Shown here one piece after another: positions 21,012-27,969 of a stretch of DNA of 30,473 nucleotides (its first letter is position 1; every line of letters starts with the position of its first letter). Source of the DNA: a virus; the IMG/VR virus record IMGVR_UViG_3300030020_000072, positions 1 to 30,473 of that record; one strand, 5' to 3'. The notes beneath the pieces were generated by a model. That model ran no database searches. It saw only the letters and a list, made by a program, of their open reading frames with translations, and was not told the origin of the DNA. A program made the translations under genes and the position numbers.

Positions 21012-21824
21012 ATGGACACCAGCTTCGCCCCAGCGCCGAACAAGGAAGCGGCTGCCATCATCGCCGACAAACCGGCGGTCGTGAAGCGGGTGTTCAACCA
21101 GTTGCTCCCGGAGCTGAAGGCCCGCGCCTTCACCGTGGCCGGCATTGAATCGGCCAACGCCCTTCAACGCATCCAAACCGCCGTGGCCAGTGTGCCCTTG
21201 GGCGACCAGACGTGGGACCAGGCGAAGCGGTTGCTGGTGGACGAGCTGGAACCGTACCTCGGGGGTGGCGCGGATTACCGGGCGGAATTGGTCATGCGGG
21301 TGAATACCTTCACGGCCTTCAGTGCCGGGGTTCACAAGGTCGGCATGGAAGATGAAGACACGACCGCGTTTCAATATCTCCACGGCGAATGCGAAGTCCC
21401 CACGCCCTCGCATCTCGCGCTGAATGGTATCGTGGTGCCGAAGGATGATCCGTTCTGGGACACGCACACCGGCCCGTGGGGTCATTTGGGGTGTGTGTGC
21501 TACAAGCGCCCGATGAACGTGGATCTGGTGGCCGATGAAAAGGCCAAGGATGCCAAGAAGAATCCGGAGGATCACAATGTCCTTGCGCCGGGCGTGCTCA
21601 AAAAACTGAACGACGGCCAGATCATCCGGGGCACCCATCACTACGATGTCAGCATTGATGGTCCGGACAACGACGGTTTCAAATGGAGCCCGGGCGACCT
21701 GCGGATCTCCCTGAAGGAATTGGAAGCGAAGTATGACCCGGAAGTGTGGAGCGCGTTCCAAGCCTATTGCCAAAGCCAGATGTTGACGAAAGGCCAATCC
21801 TTGTGGGATTGGTTGAACGGTTGA
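21012..21824 (+). CDS. Mu gp30/F-like minor head morphogenesis protein
   Basis: A 270-aa protein of the SPP1 gp7/Mu F head morphogenesis class. The signature is SHLALNGIVV...PWGHLGCVCYKRPM (139-174): a His, a GIVVPKDDPFW strand and the PP/W-H-xx-C-x-C zinc-like end. Helical N-terminus (about 10-100) and a charged C-terminus (PEVWSAFQAYCQSQM). It probably acts with the portal during procapsid assembly. It starts nine bases after the portal stop. Confidence 0.85.
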   Translation: MDTSFAPAPNKEAAAIIADKPAVVKRVFNQLLPELKARAFTVAGIESANALQRIQTAVASVPLGDQTWDQAKRLLVDELEPYLGGGADYRAELVMRVNTFTAFSAGVHKVGMEDEDTTAFQYLHGECEVPTPSHLALNGIVVPKDDPFWDTHTGPWGHLGCVCYKRPMNVDLVADEKAKDAKKNPEDHNVLAPGVLKKLNDGQIIRGTHHYDVSIDGPDNDGFKWSPGDLRISLKELEAKYDPEVWSAFQAYCQSQMLTKGQSLWDWLNG

Positions 21825-21825
21825 T

Positions 21826-22260
21826 ATGGCCAACGTCTCTTTCAAAGTTCAGCGCGACGACATCAGCCCGCATCTGGCGAAGTTGGCGGCGACGGCGCGG
21901 CGTCCGGAAAAGGTGTTTCGCGCGATGGGCACCACGTTCCTATCGCTGACGATGGGGACGTTCAATGATGTGGGGGCGGAATATCGGCCGGTGGCCTGGG
22001 CGAAGAAAAAGGATGGCACCCCCAGCAAGCTTCAGAAGTCTGGCACGCTCTCCCGGAGCTTTCACCTGGACGTCACGTCATCCTCGGCCACGGTCGGTTC
22101 ACCGGTCATCTATGCCGCCACGCACCAGTTCGGGCGCGGCCCCATCCCGGCCCGGCCGTTCTTTCCCGTGGTGGACGGCAAGTTGACCCCGAAAGCCGAA
22201 GAGAAGATCCGGCGGGCCGGCGAACGGGCGCTGGAACGGCAAATCGGTTCTGAAGGTTAA
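21826..22260 (+). CDS. Mu gpG-like virion morphogenesis protein
   Basis: A 144-aa protein of the Mu G/gp31 virion morphogenesis family. Typical parts are an N-terminal strand and helix region, LTMGTFNDVGAEYRPVAWAK, TLSRSFHLDVTSSSATVGSP, and the signature GRGPIPARPFFPVVDGKLTP. It starts one base after the gp30-like stop. In other phages the family helps tail attachment or completion. The end lies in a heptad-like array (22250-22277). Confidence 0.8.
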   Translation: MANVSFKVQRDDISPHLAKLAATARRPEKVFRAMGTTFLSLTMGTFNDVGAEYRPVAWAKKKDGTPSKLQKSGTLSRSFHLDVTSSSATVGSPVIYAATHQFGRGPIPARPFFPVVDGKLTPKAEEKIRRAGERALERQIGSEG

Positions 22261-22277
22261 AAGTTCAAGGTGGAAGG
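22250..22277 (-). repeat. Heptad repeats at the gpG-like gene end
   Basis: Four 7-base units, of which three end in AAGG (for example TTCAAGG and TGGAAGG) and one reads TTAAAAG. They span the TAA stop (22258-22260). On the minus strand they read CCTTNNN. The orientation is opposite to that of the other arrays relative to transcription. A 15-base palindrome GCGTGGTCACCACGC follows at 22338-22352. Confidence 0.5.
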
Positions 22278-22389
22278 CGGAAAAACACCCCGCCAACCCA
22301 TCGCCCAAGGTGGCCGTGAAGCAGTCACACCCATTTGGCGTGGTCACCACGCTGACCCCTGAGCATGGTTGCTTTAGGGTGGCAACGTG

Positions 22390-23424
22390 ATGGTTGACGA
22401 ACTCATTCCGTTGAAAGTTTCCAATGGTGCCCTGAAGGGCCCCACGCTCCCCGTTCGGCTGAAGGTGTTAAGCTGGGGCGCGAACGATTCGACCGTGGGC
22501 CCGAAAACCGTTGGTCCCAAGACCGTGGCCGCGCTGGCCGGCAATCAGCGCACGTTAGGCTATGAGCGCGTGGCGATTGATTTCGACCATTGCAGCCTCA
22601 GTACCAACTCCACCTACAAGGAACTGCTCAAAAACGGCCAGCCCCCGCTGATCTTCGGCTACGGCAAGCCGGTCGTGGTGGAAAACGAAGGCACCTTCCT
22701 GGAAGACATCACCTGGACCCCGTTGGGCGAGCAGCACGCCCGCAACTTCGAAGACCTGTCTCCCACCGTCCGCGAACGCGATGGCGAAGTGGATTTCATT
22801 CATTCCGTGGCCCTCACGCCCAATGGTTGCGTGCATGGGCTGCAATTTTTTTCCGTCAACCACAACCAAAATACACCAACTATGCTCACCAAAGCAGTCT
22901 TGGCCGACCTCCTCGGCCTGAGCGCGAATGCGGAAGATTCCGTTATTCTCGCTGAGTTAAAAAAACGCCTGACGCAGCCCGCCGTGGATCTCACGCCGCT
23001 GTCGTCCCGCATCGCCAGCTTGGAAACCAAGCCCGCCCCGGCCGCCGCCGGCACCGATCTGACGCCGCTTGCCACGCGGATTGAAAAGCTCGAAACCGAG
23101 TTGACCGCCCTGCGCACCACGGATGTGAATCTGAAGCGCGAAGAGTTGGTCGCCCTGTTCGCCCGCGAAGGCAAGGCTCCCAAGAAAAACGCGACCACCG
23201 CGTACACGACCGAAGAGCTGAAGGGATTGGACTTGTCCACGCTCCAATTGCTGCACGCCAATACGCCCGTGACCGTCGCGCTGAGCGCCCGGACCGGTGG
23301 CCACCAGACGGAAAGCAAGAAATCGTTCAAGGACGCCAATGGCAAGGTGGATCTCGCGGCCGCATTGGATGCGGAAAACGCCGCGGCCGGCCTGAGCCTT
23401 GACCCGCCGTCGAATATCGCCTGA
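22390..23424 (+). CDS. I: Mu gpI-like prohead protease, fused to scaffold
   Basis: A 344-aa protein. The N-terminal half (about 1-160) resembles the Mu I protease: VAIDFDHCSL near residues 58-68, LIFGYGKPVVV, and FIHSVALTPNGCVHGL (about 136-151) where a catalytic His-Ser region is expected. The C-terminal half is scaffold-like: MLTKAVLADLLGLSANAEDS, a coiled coil TPLATRIEKLETELTALRTT and LDLSTLQLLHANTPV. Protease and scaffold act in procapsid maturation. ATG 22390 is preferred over the preceding in-frame GTG. Confidence 0.82.
   Translation: MVDELIPLKVSNGALKGPTLPVRLKVLSWGANDSTVGPKTVGPKTVAALAGNQRTLGYERVAIDFDHCSLSTNSTYKELLKNGQPPLIFGYGKPVVVENEGTFLEDITWTPLGEQHARNFEDLSPTVRERDGEVDFIHSVALTPNGCVHGLQFFSVNHNQNTPTMLTKAVLADLLGLSANAEDSVILAELKKRLTQPAVDLTPLSSRIASLETKPAPAAAGTDLTPLATRIEKLETELTALRTTDVNLKREELVALFAREGKAPKKNATTAYTTEELKGLDLSTLQLLHANTPVTVALSARTGGHQTESKKSFKDANGKVDLAAALDAENAAAGLSLDPPSNIA
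22855..22881 (+). promoter_or_regulatory. A/C-rich leader before the internal scaffold start
   Basis: Within gene I, AACCACAACCAAAA is followed ten bases later by the ATG at 22882. It nearly equals AACCATCAACCAAAA before gam (3363-3391), before 7736 and before 12169. Because the stretch also has to code for protein, its match to non-coding leaders is informative. Confidence 0.5.
22882..23424 (+). CDS. Z: Nested scaffold protein (Mu gpZ-like)
   Basis: A probable internal start within gene I gives a 180-aa product with the coiled-coil scaffold half. In Mu, the scaffold Z is made from an internal start in the protease gene, so this follows the family rule. The ATG sits at the domain border and behind an A/C leader. 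The separate product is inferred; no experiment can be seen in the sequence. Confidence 0.6.
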   Translation: MLTKAVLADLLGLSANAEDSVILAELKKRLTQPAVDLTPLSSRIASLETKPAPAAAGTDLTPLATRIEKLETELTALRTTDVNLKREELVALFAREGKAPKKNATTAYTTEELKGLDLSTLQLLHANTPVTVALSARTGGHQTESKKSFKDANGKVDLAAALDAENAAAGLSLDPPSNIA

Positions 23425-23472
23425 ACCGGCATCGTTCCCACCTCCCCAATCATAACCAATCATTAAAAAAAT

Positions 23473-24474
23473 ATGTCTCGCCAATATCTCACAGCGATAG
23501 ATCTTGCTGCCCGCCGTGGCACCGATAAAGAAATCGGCATGGTCCAGCAGATCATCAATTACGCGCCGGAAGTCCAGTTGATCCCCGGCCGGGTCATCGA
23601 AGGCACGTTCACCGAAGCCAAAGTTCAGGTCGGCATCACCCAGGGCGGTGCCTTCCGGGCTTACAATTCCGGGGTGATTCCCGGGGCCGGTGAATACGAA
23701 ATGCGCCGGTTCGACGCCTTCTATTTCGACAGCGAACTCGAAATCGATGAAGCCATCGCCAAGAAAGCCAGCCAGTATGGCGACAGTCTGGGCGACTTGC
23801 AGGCGGATGAAATCGCCGGGGCTTTGCAGGCCAAGGCCATTCAGTTCAGCCAGCAGTTCTACGGGGGACTGGCCATCAACCAGAACGGTTTCCCGGGTCT
23901 CATGGATCTTCTGAAGATTTACCAGAAGGTCACCGATTCCCGCACCGGCAAGCCCATCGTCAATTATGTGGACGCCAATCCGGGCAGTACCAATCCGGCC
24001 ACGGAATGCGTCTGGTACGTCTGGGTTCATCCTCAGGCCGTCAGCTTCATCTACGGTGGTGGAAGTGTCATCGAAACCAATCCGTGGGTGTGGCAGTATG
24101 TCAACATCCCCGGGGTTAAAGGTAGTCCGAGCTTGCGCCGCCGCGCGTTGCTCTCGAACATCTCCGGGTTCGTCGGCCTGAGCTGCGCCCATCCGTGGGG
24201 CGTGGTCTGCATCAAGAATATTGATGCGACCCATCCCTGGACGGATGCCCTGTCCGCCCAACTGGATGCGCTGTTGCCCGCCGGCATCACTCCCACGCAT
24301 TGCTTCGCCACCAAACGCGCCCGGGCGCTCCTACAACAGCAACGCACTGTGGTGTTGTACGGGTCCGGGGCCACGCGCCCGAACCAGGCGACCATCGCGC
24401 CCATCCCCACGAATGATGTGAACGGTGTTCCCATCTACGTGACGGACGGCATCCAACTGAACGCCGCCTTCTGA
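23473..24474 (+). CDS. T: Major capsid protein (Mu T-like position, HK97 fold likely)
   Basis: A 333-aa protein in the major head slot right after protease/scaffold. The N-terminus (SRQYLTAIDLAARRGTDKEI) and the middle (DEIAGALQAKAIQFSQQFYG, DEAIAKKASQYGDSL) fit HK97-fold capsid proteins. Its C-terminus has GVPIYVTDGIQLNAAF. The length suits a capsid protein. Whether it is closer to Mu T or to the Bordetella phage Bbp17 type cannot be settled; the cement-like gene downstream favours the latter. The A-rich leader before the ATG lacks a purine-rich site, and a strong hairpin follows (24482-24507). Confidence 0.8.
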   Translation: MSRQYLTAIDLAARRGTDKEIGMVQQIINYAPEVQLIPGRVIEGTFTEAKVQVGITQGGAFRAYNSGVIPGAGEYEMRRFDAFYFDSELEIDEAIAKKASQYGDSLGDLQADEIAGALQAKAIQFSQQFYGGLAINQNGFPGLMDLLKIYQKVTDSRTGKPIVNYVDANPGSTNPATECVWYVWVHPQAVSFIYGGGSVIETNPWVWQYVNIPGVKGSPSLRRRALLSNISGFVGLSCAHPWGVVCIKNIDATHPWTDALSAQLDALLPAGITPTHCFATKRARALLQQQRTVVLYGSGATRPNQATIAPIPTNDVNGVPIYVTDGIQLNAAF

Positions 24475-24481
24475 TTCCGAA

Positions 24482-24507
24482 GCGGGGGGAGGAAATCCTC
24501 CCCCCGC
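24482..24507 (+). terminator. GC-rich hairpin after the capsid gene
   Basis: GCGGGGGGAGGA and TCCTCCCCCCGC (24482-24493 and 24496-24507) form a perfect 12-bp stem with a minimal loop, seven bases after the capsid stop. A short TTT follows within four bases. It probably ends or stabilises part of the capsid transcript. Confidence 0.7.
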
Positions 24508-24544
24508 CCTTTAAATCCCCGTTTTAATCCAATCAAAAAATCGC

Positions 24545-24982
24545 ATGAAAAACCAAAAAAATTCGCTGGTCTCCTCTCTGATCCTGGTCGCTTTCGTCCT
24601 GGTCGCCTCGCTGGTCACCCTTCAGGCCCAGCAGTACTACACCAACTCCACCCCCCCGAACGGCTATCCGCAAGGCTATTCCGCCGGGTATTCCCAACCG
24701 CTGGCCCCGAGCCAGACGCTGGGCAACCAGGTGGCGGATGGCATCTTTTCCGGCCAGTTTAACACGGGCACCAATGCCGCGGTGACGAACCTGTTCTCGG
24801 CCCTGTTTCCGGCCACCACGAACCTGTACGCCGCCCCCGCGGTGTATGTGCAGCAAATCAATCCGACCATCGGCGGGTTGGTCGGCACCAATCAGGTGTT
24901 GTTCGTCACGACCACCAATTGTGCCGTTTACTTCGGCGGCGCCACCAACGTCAATTATTCGCTGACCGTCATCGGTCACTGA
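24545..24982 (+). CDS. Secreted Asn/Thr-rich small protein
   Basis: A 145-aa protein with a Sec signal peptide (SSLILVAFVLVASLVTLQA, about 10-28, cleaved before QQ) and a mature part rich in Gln, Tyr, Asn, Thr and Gly, ending GATNVNYSLTVIGH. No enzyme motif or domain is recognised. It lies between capsid and cement-like genes, where an exported product is unexpected. It may be a surface or adhesion protein made late. Without a Shine-Dalgarno site, the ATG is preceded by CCAATCAAAAAATCGC. Confidence 0.65.
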   Translation: MKNQKNSLVSSLILVAFVLVASLVTLQAQQYYTNSTPPNGYPQGYSAGYSQPLAPSQTLGNQVADGIFSGQFNTGTNAAVTNLFSALFPATTNLYAAPAVYVQQINPTIGGLVGTNQVLFVTTTNCAVYFGGATNVNYSLTVIGH

Positions 24983-25044
24983 AGCCAGGCGTCATCGTCG
25001 CCGGGAAAACTCTGTTACCAATCGCAACTTAAATTCTAAAAATC

Positions 25045-25503
25045 ATGAAAGACTCGCAGCTCCATCTGGAACAATATCTGCCCGCCGCGGGCGCGGCCGT
25101 GGCCACCGGTTACTTGGATCTTGGCATTGACAATCCGGGCACTTCGCTGTCCGGCATTGGCAACACCAGTTTCAGCAACAACTGGCGGCTGGGTTTCATC
25201 CGGGTTTCCGTCCCGGCGTTGCCCAACAACACCAACAATGCGAACGCCATCACGCTGACCTTCCAGGACAGCGCGGACGGGGCGCAAACCTTCCAGCAAG
25301 GTGGCACCGGCACCGCCGCGGGTCTCCCGCTGGTCCAGGTGCAAGTGTACGGGGTGGCCAATACCGGCTCGCCGGCCACTGTGGTGGCGGTCCCCGTGCC
25401 CCCGGGCACGCGCGGTCCCATCAACTTCAACCTGTCCGTCCCCGCCGGCAGCGGGAACAACACGGCCGGTCTGGTCAGCTTTGACTGGGTGGACGACGTC
25501 TGA
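25045..25503 (+). CDS. Capsid cement/decoration-like protein (Bbp16 type possible)
   Basis: A 152-aa beta-rich protein: AVATGYLDLGIDNPGT near residues 19-34, then NWRLGFIRVSVPALPNN and ITLTFQDSADGAQTF, and a C-terminal VPPGTRGPINFNLSVPAGSG. The plan (an initial D-L-G element, strands with V/L and Gly-Asn loops) resembles Bbp16-type capsid cement proteins adjacent to their capsid genes. The match is by pattern and position only. Two hairpins follow it (25511-25535 and 25545-25584). Confidence 0.55.
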   Translation: MKDSQLHLEQYLPAAGAAVATGYLDLGIDNPGTSLSGIGNTSFSNNWRLGFIRVSVPALPNNTNNANAITLTFQDSADGAQTFQQGGTGTAAGLPLVQVQVYGVANTGSPATVVAVPVPPGTRGPINFNLSVPAGSGNNTAGLVSFDWVDDV

Positions 25504-25510
25504 TGATGTT

Positions 25511-25535
25511 CCCAGGCGTCTGAACAGCGCCTGGG
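25511..25535 (+). other. Hairpin after the cement-like gene
   Basis: CCCAGGCG (25511-25518) pairs with CGCCTGGG (25528-25535) around a nine-base loop, eight bases after the stop. Without a T tract it is likely a processing or stability hairpin next to the stronger one downstream. Confidence 0.5.
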
Positions 25536-25544
25536 TTGGTCGCT

Positions 25545-25584
25545 GGCGGGTGGTCGTTAGTGCATTTTCGACCACCCGCCTTTT
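25545..25584 (+). terminator. Strong terminator before the methyltransferase-glycosyltransferase gene
   Basis: GGCGGGTGGTCG (25545-25556) and CGACCACCCGCC (25569-25580) form a perfect 12-bp stem with a 12-base loop, followed immediately by TTTT (25581-25584). It separates the capsid unit from the downstream gene, so that gene needs read-through or its own promoter. Confidence 0.75.
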
Positions 25585-25623
25585 CCTGAAACTCAATGCA
25601 CACGACCAAAATCCTTCCTCAAA

Positions 25624-27003
25624 ATGCACAACTCCAAAAAGCCCAAAATCCCCGCGTGGATGGCCCTCGAGGTCCTCGAATATGATCTGGACCTGAATCC
25701 CGCTCCGGAAACCATCCTGGACATCGGCGCCAACATCGGCGCATTTTCCCTGCACTATTCCCAGAAGTGGCCGAATGCTCACATTTTTGCTTACGAGCCG
25801 GTCAAAGCCAATTTTGAAGAATTGGCATTCTTGGAAAGCGAACGCATTCACCCGATCTGCTGTGCCATTCGTGGCGAAAATGCGGACGGGTATGACAACA
25901 TCTTCATCGGTGACCATGGGGTCACTTGCAGTTTCCACCAGCGCGGCCGGCAAACCACTGCCAAAGAAAAGGTCATTTGCATGTCCGCGAATAACTGCCC
26001 GGATGCTGATCTGATCAAGATTGATACGGAAGGCTGTGAGCTGGAAATCATTTTTGCGTTGCCACTGGATAAAACCCGCGCCCTGGTGGTTGAATATCAC
26101 GCCGCGGCGGATGTCGATAAAATCGACGTCTATCTCACTGCTAAAGGTTTTTCCCAGTTGGAACACATCCCGCATTATCCGGGGTTTGGCGTTTTGAAGT
26201 ATGGCCGCATCAATGCCGGTGTTTCTCTTCCCAAGCCGCCGCCCGCTCCCGCGGCAACCAGTGTTCCGGCTCCCGCCGCGAACGGCCCGGCCCGCAAGGT
26301 GTACATCGCCGTCGCCGCCCATTTTGCCAGCAACGATTTGATGTTCGTCCAATCGCTGCTCGCGCTGGTGGCCCGTCCGCCGTTGCCGTTGGCGTTTGGG
26401 TTCTCCGCAGATCCCAGTGTGGAACGTGCCCGGAATATTCTGACCGCCAATTTTCTGGCGACGGATTGCACGCACATCCTGTTCATTGATTCGGACATTG
26501 GCTTCAGCCCGGCCGATGTCGCCCAAATTTCCCGGCACGATGAGCTGGTGGTCGGCGGGATGTATCCCTTGAAAAGCATGACGCCGGATGTCACCTGGTG
26601 TGGCAACGCGCTGGACGCTGGCCAGCAGCCCGGCGCAGCGGAGCGCCCGGACAGTCTCACGCCGGTCAAATACATCGGCACGGGCTTCCTGTGTATCGCG
26701 CGGCAGGTTTTTGAGCATATCGTCGCCGTGGATGGCCCGGCGATTGAATACAAACAGGATTTTCCGCCGCATCGCCGCGAGTTCGCCTTCTGGCGGCAAG
26801 GGGTGGCCGCGGGCCGGTTCCTCACGGAAGACTGGCTTTTCTGCCAGCGTTGGCTGGAACTGGGCGGCAAGATTTTCGCCGACCGCGCCGTCGTTCTGAA
26901 ACACGCCGGCCGGGCCGAATGGCCCTTGCCCTTCCAAGCCGGCAATCCGTTTGTTAAACCGGAAAGGGTCCCCGCCAATCCCAGCCCCGCGCCTCGCGCC
27001 TAA
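25624..27003 (+). CDS. FkbM-type methyltransferase fused to GT-A glycosyltransferase
   Basis: A 459-aa fusion. Domain 1 (about 10-200) is an FkbM methyltransferase: LDIGANIGAFSLHYS (32-46) binds S-adenosylmethionine, AYEPV follows (57-61), and LIKIDTEGCE (130-139) carries the family's D-T-E-G motif. A Pro/Ala linker (about 205-225) joins domain 2, a GT-A glycosyltransferase with ILFIDSDIGFSP and the metal-binding D289-x-D291, plus TEDWLFCQRW (401-410) where the catalytic base is expected. Substrates are unknown; sugar O-methylation with transfer onto a virion protein or host glycan is inferred. The 3' end is a heptad array that includes the stop. Confidence 0.82.
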   Translation: MHNSKKPKIPAWMALEVLEYDLDLNPAPETILDIGANIGAFSLHYSQKWPNAHIFAYEPVKANFEELAFLESERIHPICCAIRGENADGYDNIFIGDHGVTCSFHQRGRQTTAKEKVICMSANNCPDADLIKIDTEGCELEIIFALPLDKTRALVVEYHAAADVDKIDVYLTAKGFSQLEHIPHYPGFGVLKYGRINAGVSLPKPPPAPAATSVPAPAANGPARKVYIAVAAHFASNDLMFVQSLLALVARPPLPLAFGFSADPSVERARNILTANFLATDCTHILFIDSDIGFSPADVAQISRHDELVVGGMYPLKSMTPDVTWCGNALDAGQQPGAAERPDSLTPVKYIGTGFLCIARQVFEHIVAVDGPAIEYKQDFPPHRREFAFWRQGVAAGRFLTEDWLFCQRWLELGGKIFADRAVVLKHAGRAEWPLPFQAGNPFVKPERVPANPSPAPRA

Positions 27004-27012
27004 CGCCTATTC
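26985..27012 (+). repeat. Heptad array from the fusion-gene stop to the gp36-like start
   Basis: Four 7-base units, including CCTCGCG and CCTAACG, run into the ATG at 27014. The unit CCTAACG contains the stop codon TAA (27001-27003). The identical unit CCTAACG plays the same part at 11373-11379. Confidence 0.65.
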
Positions 27013-27013
27013 T

Positions 27014-27436
27014 ATGCCCTACTGCACCCAACAAGAAGTTCAAGAGGAAATCGGCGGCTGGAACCGGGTGCAAGAGGCATTGGACGACTCGGGCACTGGG
27101 AACCAGGTGGAGCTGACCGCCCGCCTGGGTAATCTCATGGCGCGGGCCAGCGCGGCCGTGGATGCCTTCCTGCAAGGCCGCTACATCACGCCGCTCTCGC
27201 CGGTTCCGGCGATTGCGGTGGAAGCGTCCATCATTTTCACGGCGGAGATCCTGTATGGACGTCGCCGGCAGAGTACGGACGAAAAGAACCCGTACACGGC
27301 CCGGGCGAACGATCTCCGCGACCGGCTCAAACGCATCGCCGACCGAAAAGAGAGCTTGGATGCCTTGGAACGCCCCGCCTTCACGCCGGGCGCGGTCCTG
27401 AGCAAACCCAGTTCGCTGAACGGTTCCTCCCTGTAA
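27014..27436 (+). CDS. Mu gp36-like head-tail joining protein (DUF1320)
   Basis: A 140-aa protein of the Mu gp36 (DUF1320) family. Pattern: PYCTQQEVQEEIGG at the start, LMARASAAVDAFLQGRYITP (about 42-61), EASIIFTAEILYGRRRQ (70-86) and a charged tail. It probably belongs to the head-tail connector. ATG 27014 is right after the heptad array. Confidence 0.8.
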   Translation: MPYCTQQEVQEEIGGWNRVQEALDDSGTGNQVELTARLGNLMARASAAVDAFLQGRYITPLSPVPAIAVEASIIFTAEILYGRRRQSTDEKNPYTARANDLRDRLKRIADRKESLDALERPAFTPGAVLSKPSSLNGSSL

Positions 27437-27457
27437 CCTCCAACCCTGAACCTTTCC
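27430..27457 (+). repeat. Heptad array between gp36-like and gp37-like genes
   Basis: Four 7-base units (for example CCTGTAA and CCTCCAA) lead from the gp36-like stop (TAA 27434-27436, within the first unit) to the GTG at 27459. The pattern equals the arrays at 7431-7465 and 11338-11379. Confidence 0.65.
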
Positions 27458-27458
27458 C

Positions 27459-27956
27459 GTGACCGAAGAACAACAACTGATGCACATCAAGTCCGGCCTG
27501 GAAGACTGGCGGCGGACCTACAATGGGCAGATTCACATCGCCCATGATCATGCGCATCTGTTGAAAATCTTGGGTGGCGATGCCGGCACGCCCCGCATCG
27601 GCATTTTGCTGTACGGCGAGAAGCCCCGGAACGAAGCGGACAGCGATTTTGAGACCCGGATGGACCGGACGTTCTGGATTGCCCTGTCCCGGGGCTGGAC
27701 GCTGGAATCCTACGCCGGGAAATCGCTGGTGGAAGGCATTGCCGGCGGACCGCCGCTGTATCAGCTCCTGCGCGATGCCAAGGTGGCCGTGCGCAATTTG
27801 CGCTTTGATGCGGATTCCGAACCGGTTCCGTATTACAAGGGCTACGAAATGCTGACCTTTGAAGGCCAGGCGCTGGATGCGTACCGCATCGAAATCACCG
27901 TGACCTCGGATGACCAGGCCGAACCCGGCCCGGACGATTTGACCCCCGGACAATAA
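27459..27956 (+). CDS. Mu gp37-like tail-connector protein (DUF1834 type)
   Basis: A 165-aa protein that follows the gp36-like gene as gp37 does in Mu. Recognisable parts: DDLTPGQ end, GIAGGPPLYQLLRDAKVAVR (about 90-109), ILLYGEKPRN and MLTFEGQALDAYRIEITVTS. The family match is by gene order and weak pattern. GTG 27459 is chosen at the end of the heptad array; ATG 27480 is a possible alternative. Confidence 0.6.
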   Translation: MTEEQQLMHIKSGLEDWRRTYNGQIHIAHDHAHLLKILGGDAGTPRIGILLYGEKPRNEADSDFETRMDRTFWIALSRGWTLESYAGKSLVEGIAGGPPLYQLLRDAKVAVRNLRFDADSEPVPYYKGYEMLTFEGQALDAYRIEITVTSDDQAEPGPDDLTPGQ

Positions 27957-27969
27957 GTTGAATAACCCC

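Noticed and set aside
25036-26937. 633-aa minus-strand frame opposite the cement-like and fusion genes
   Set aside because: It runs across two hairpins and two plus-strand genes with recognised motifs; composition shadow.
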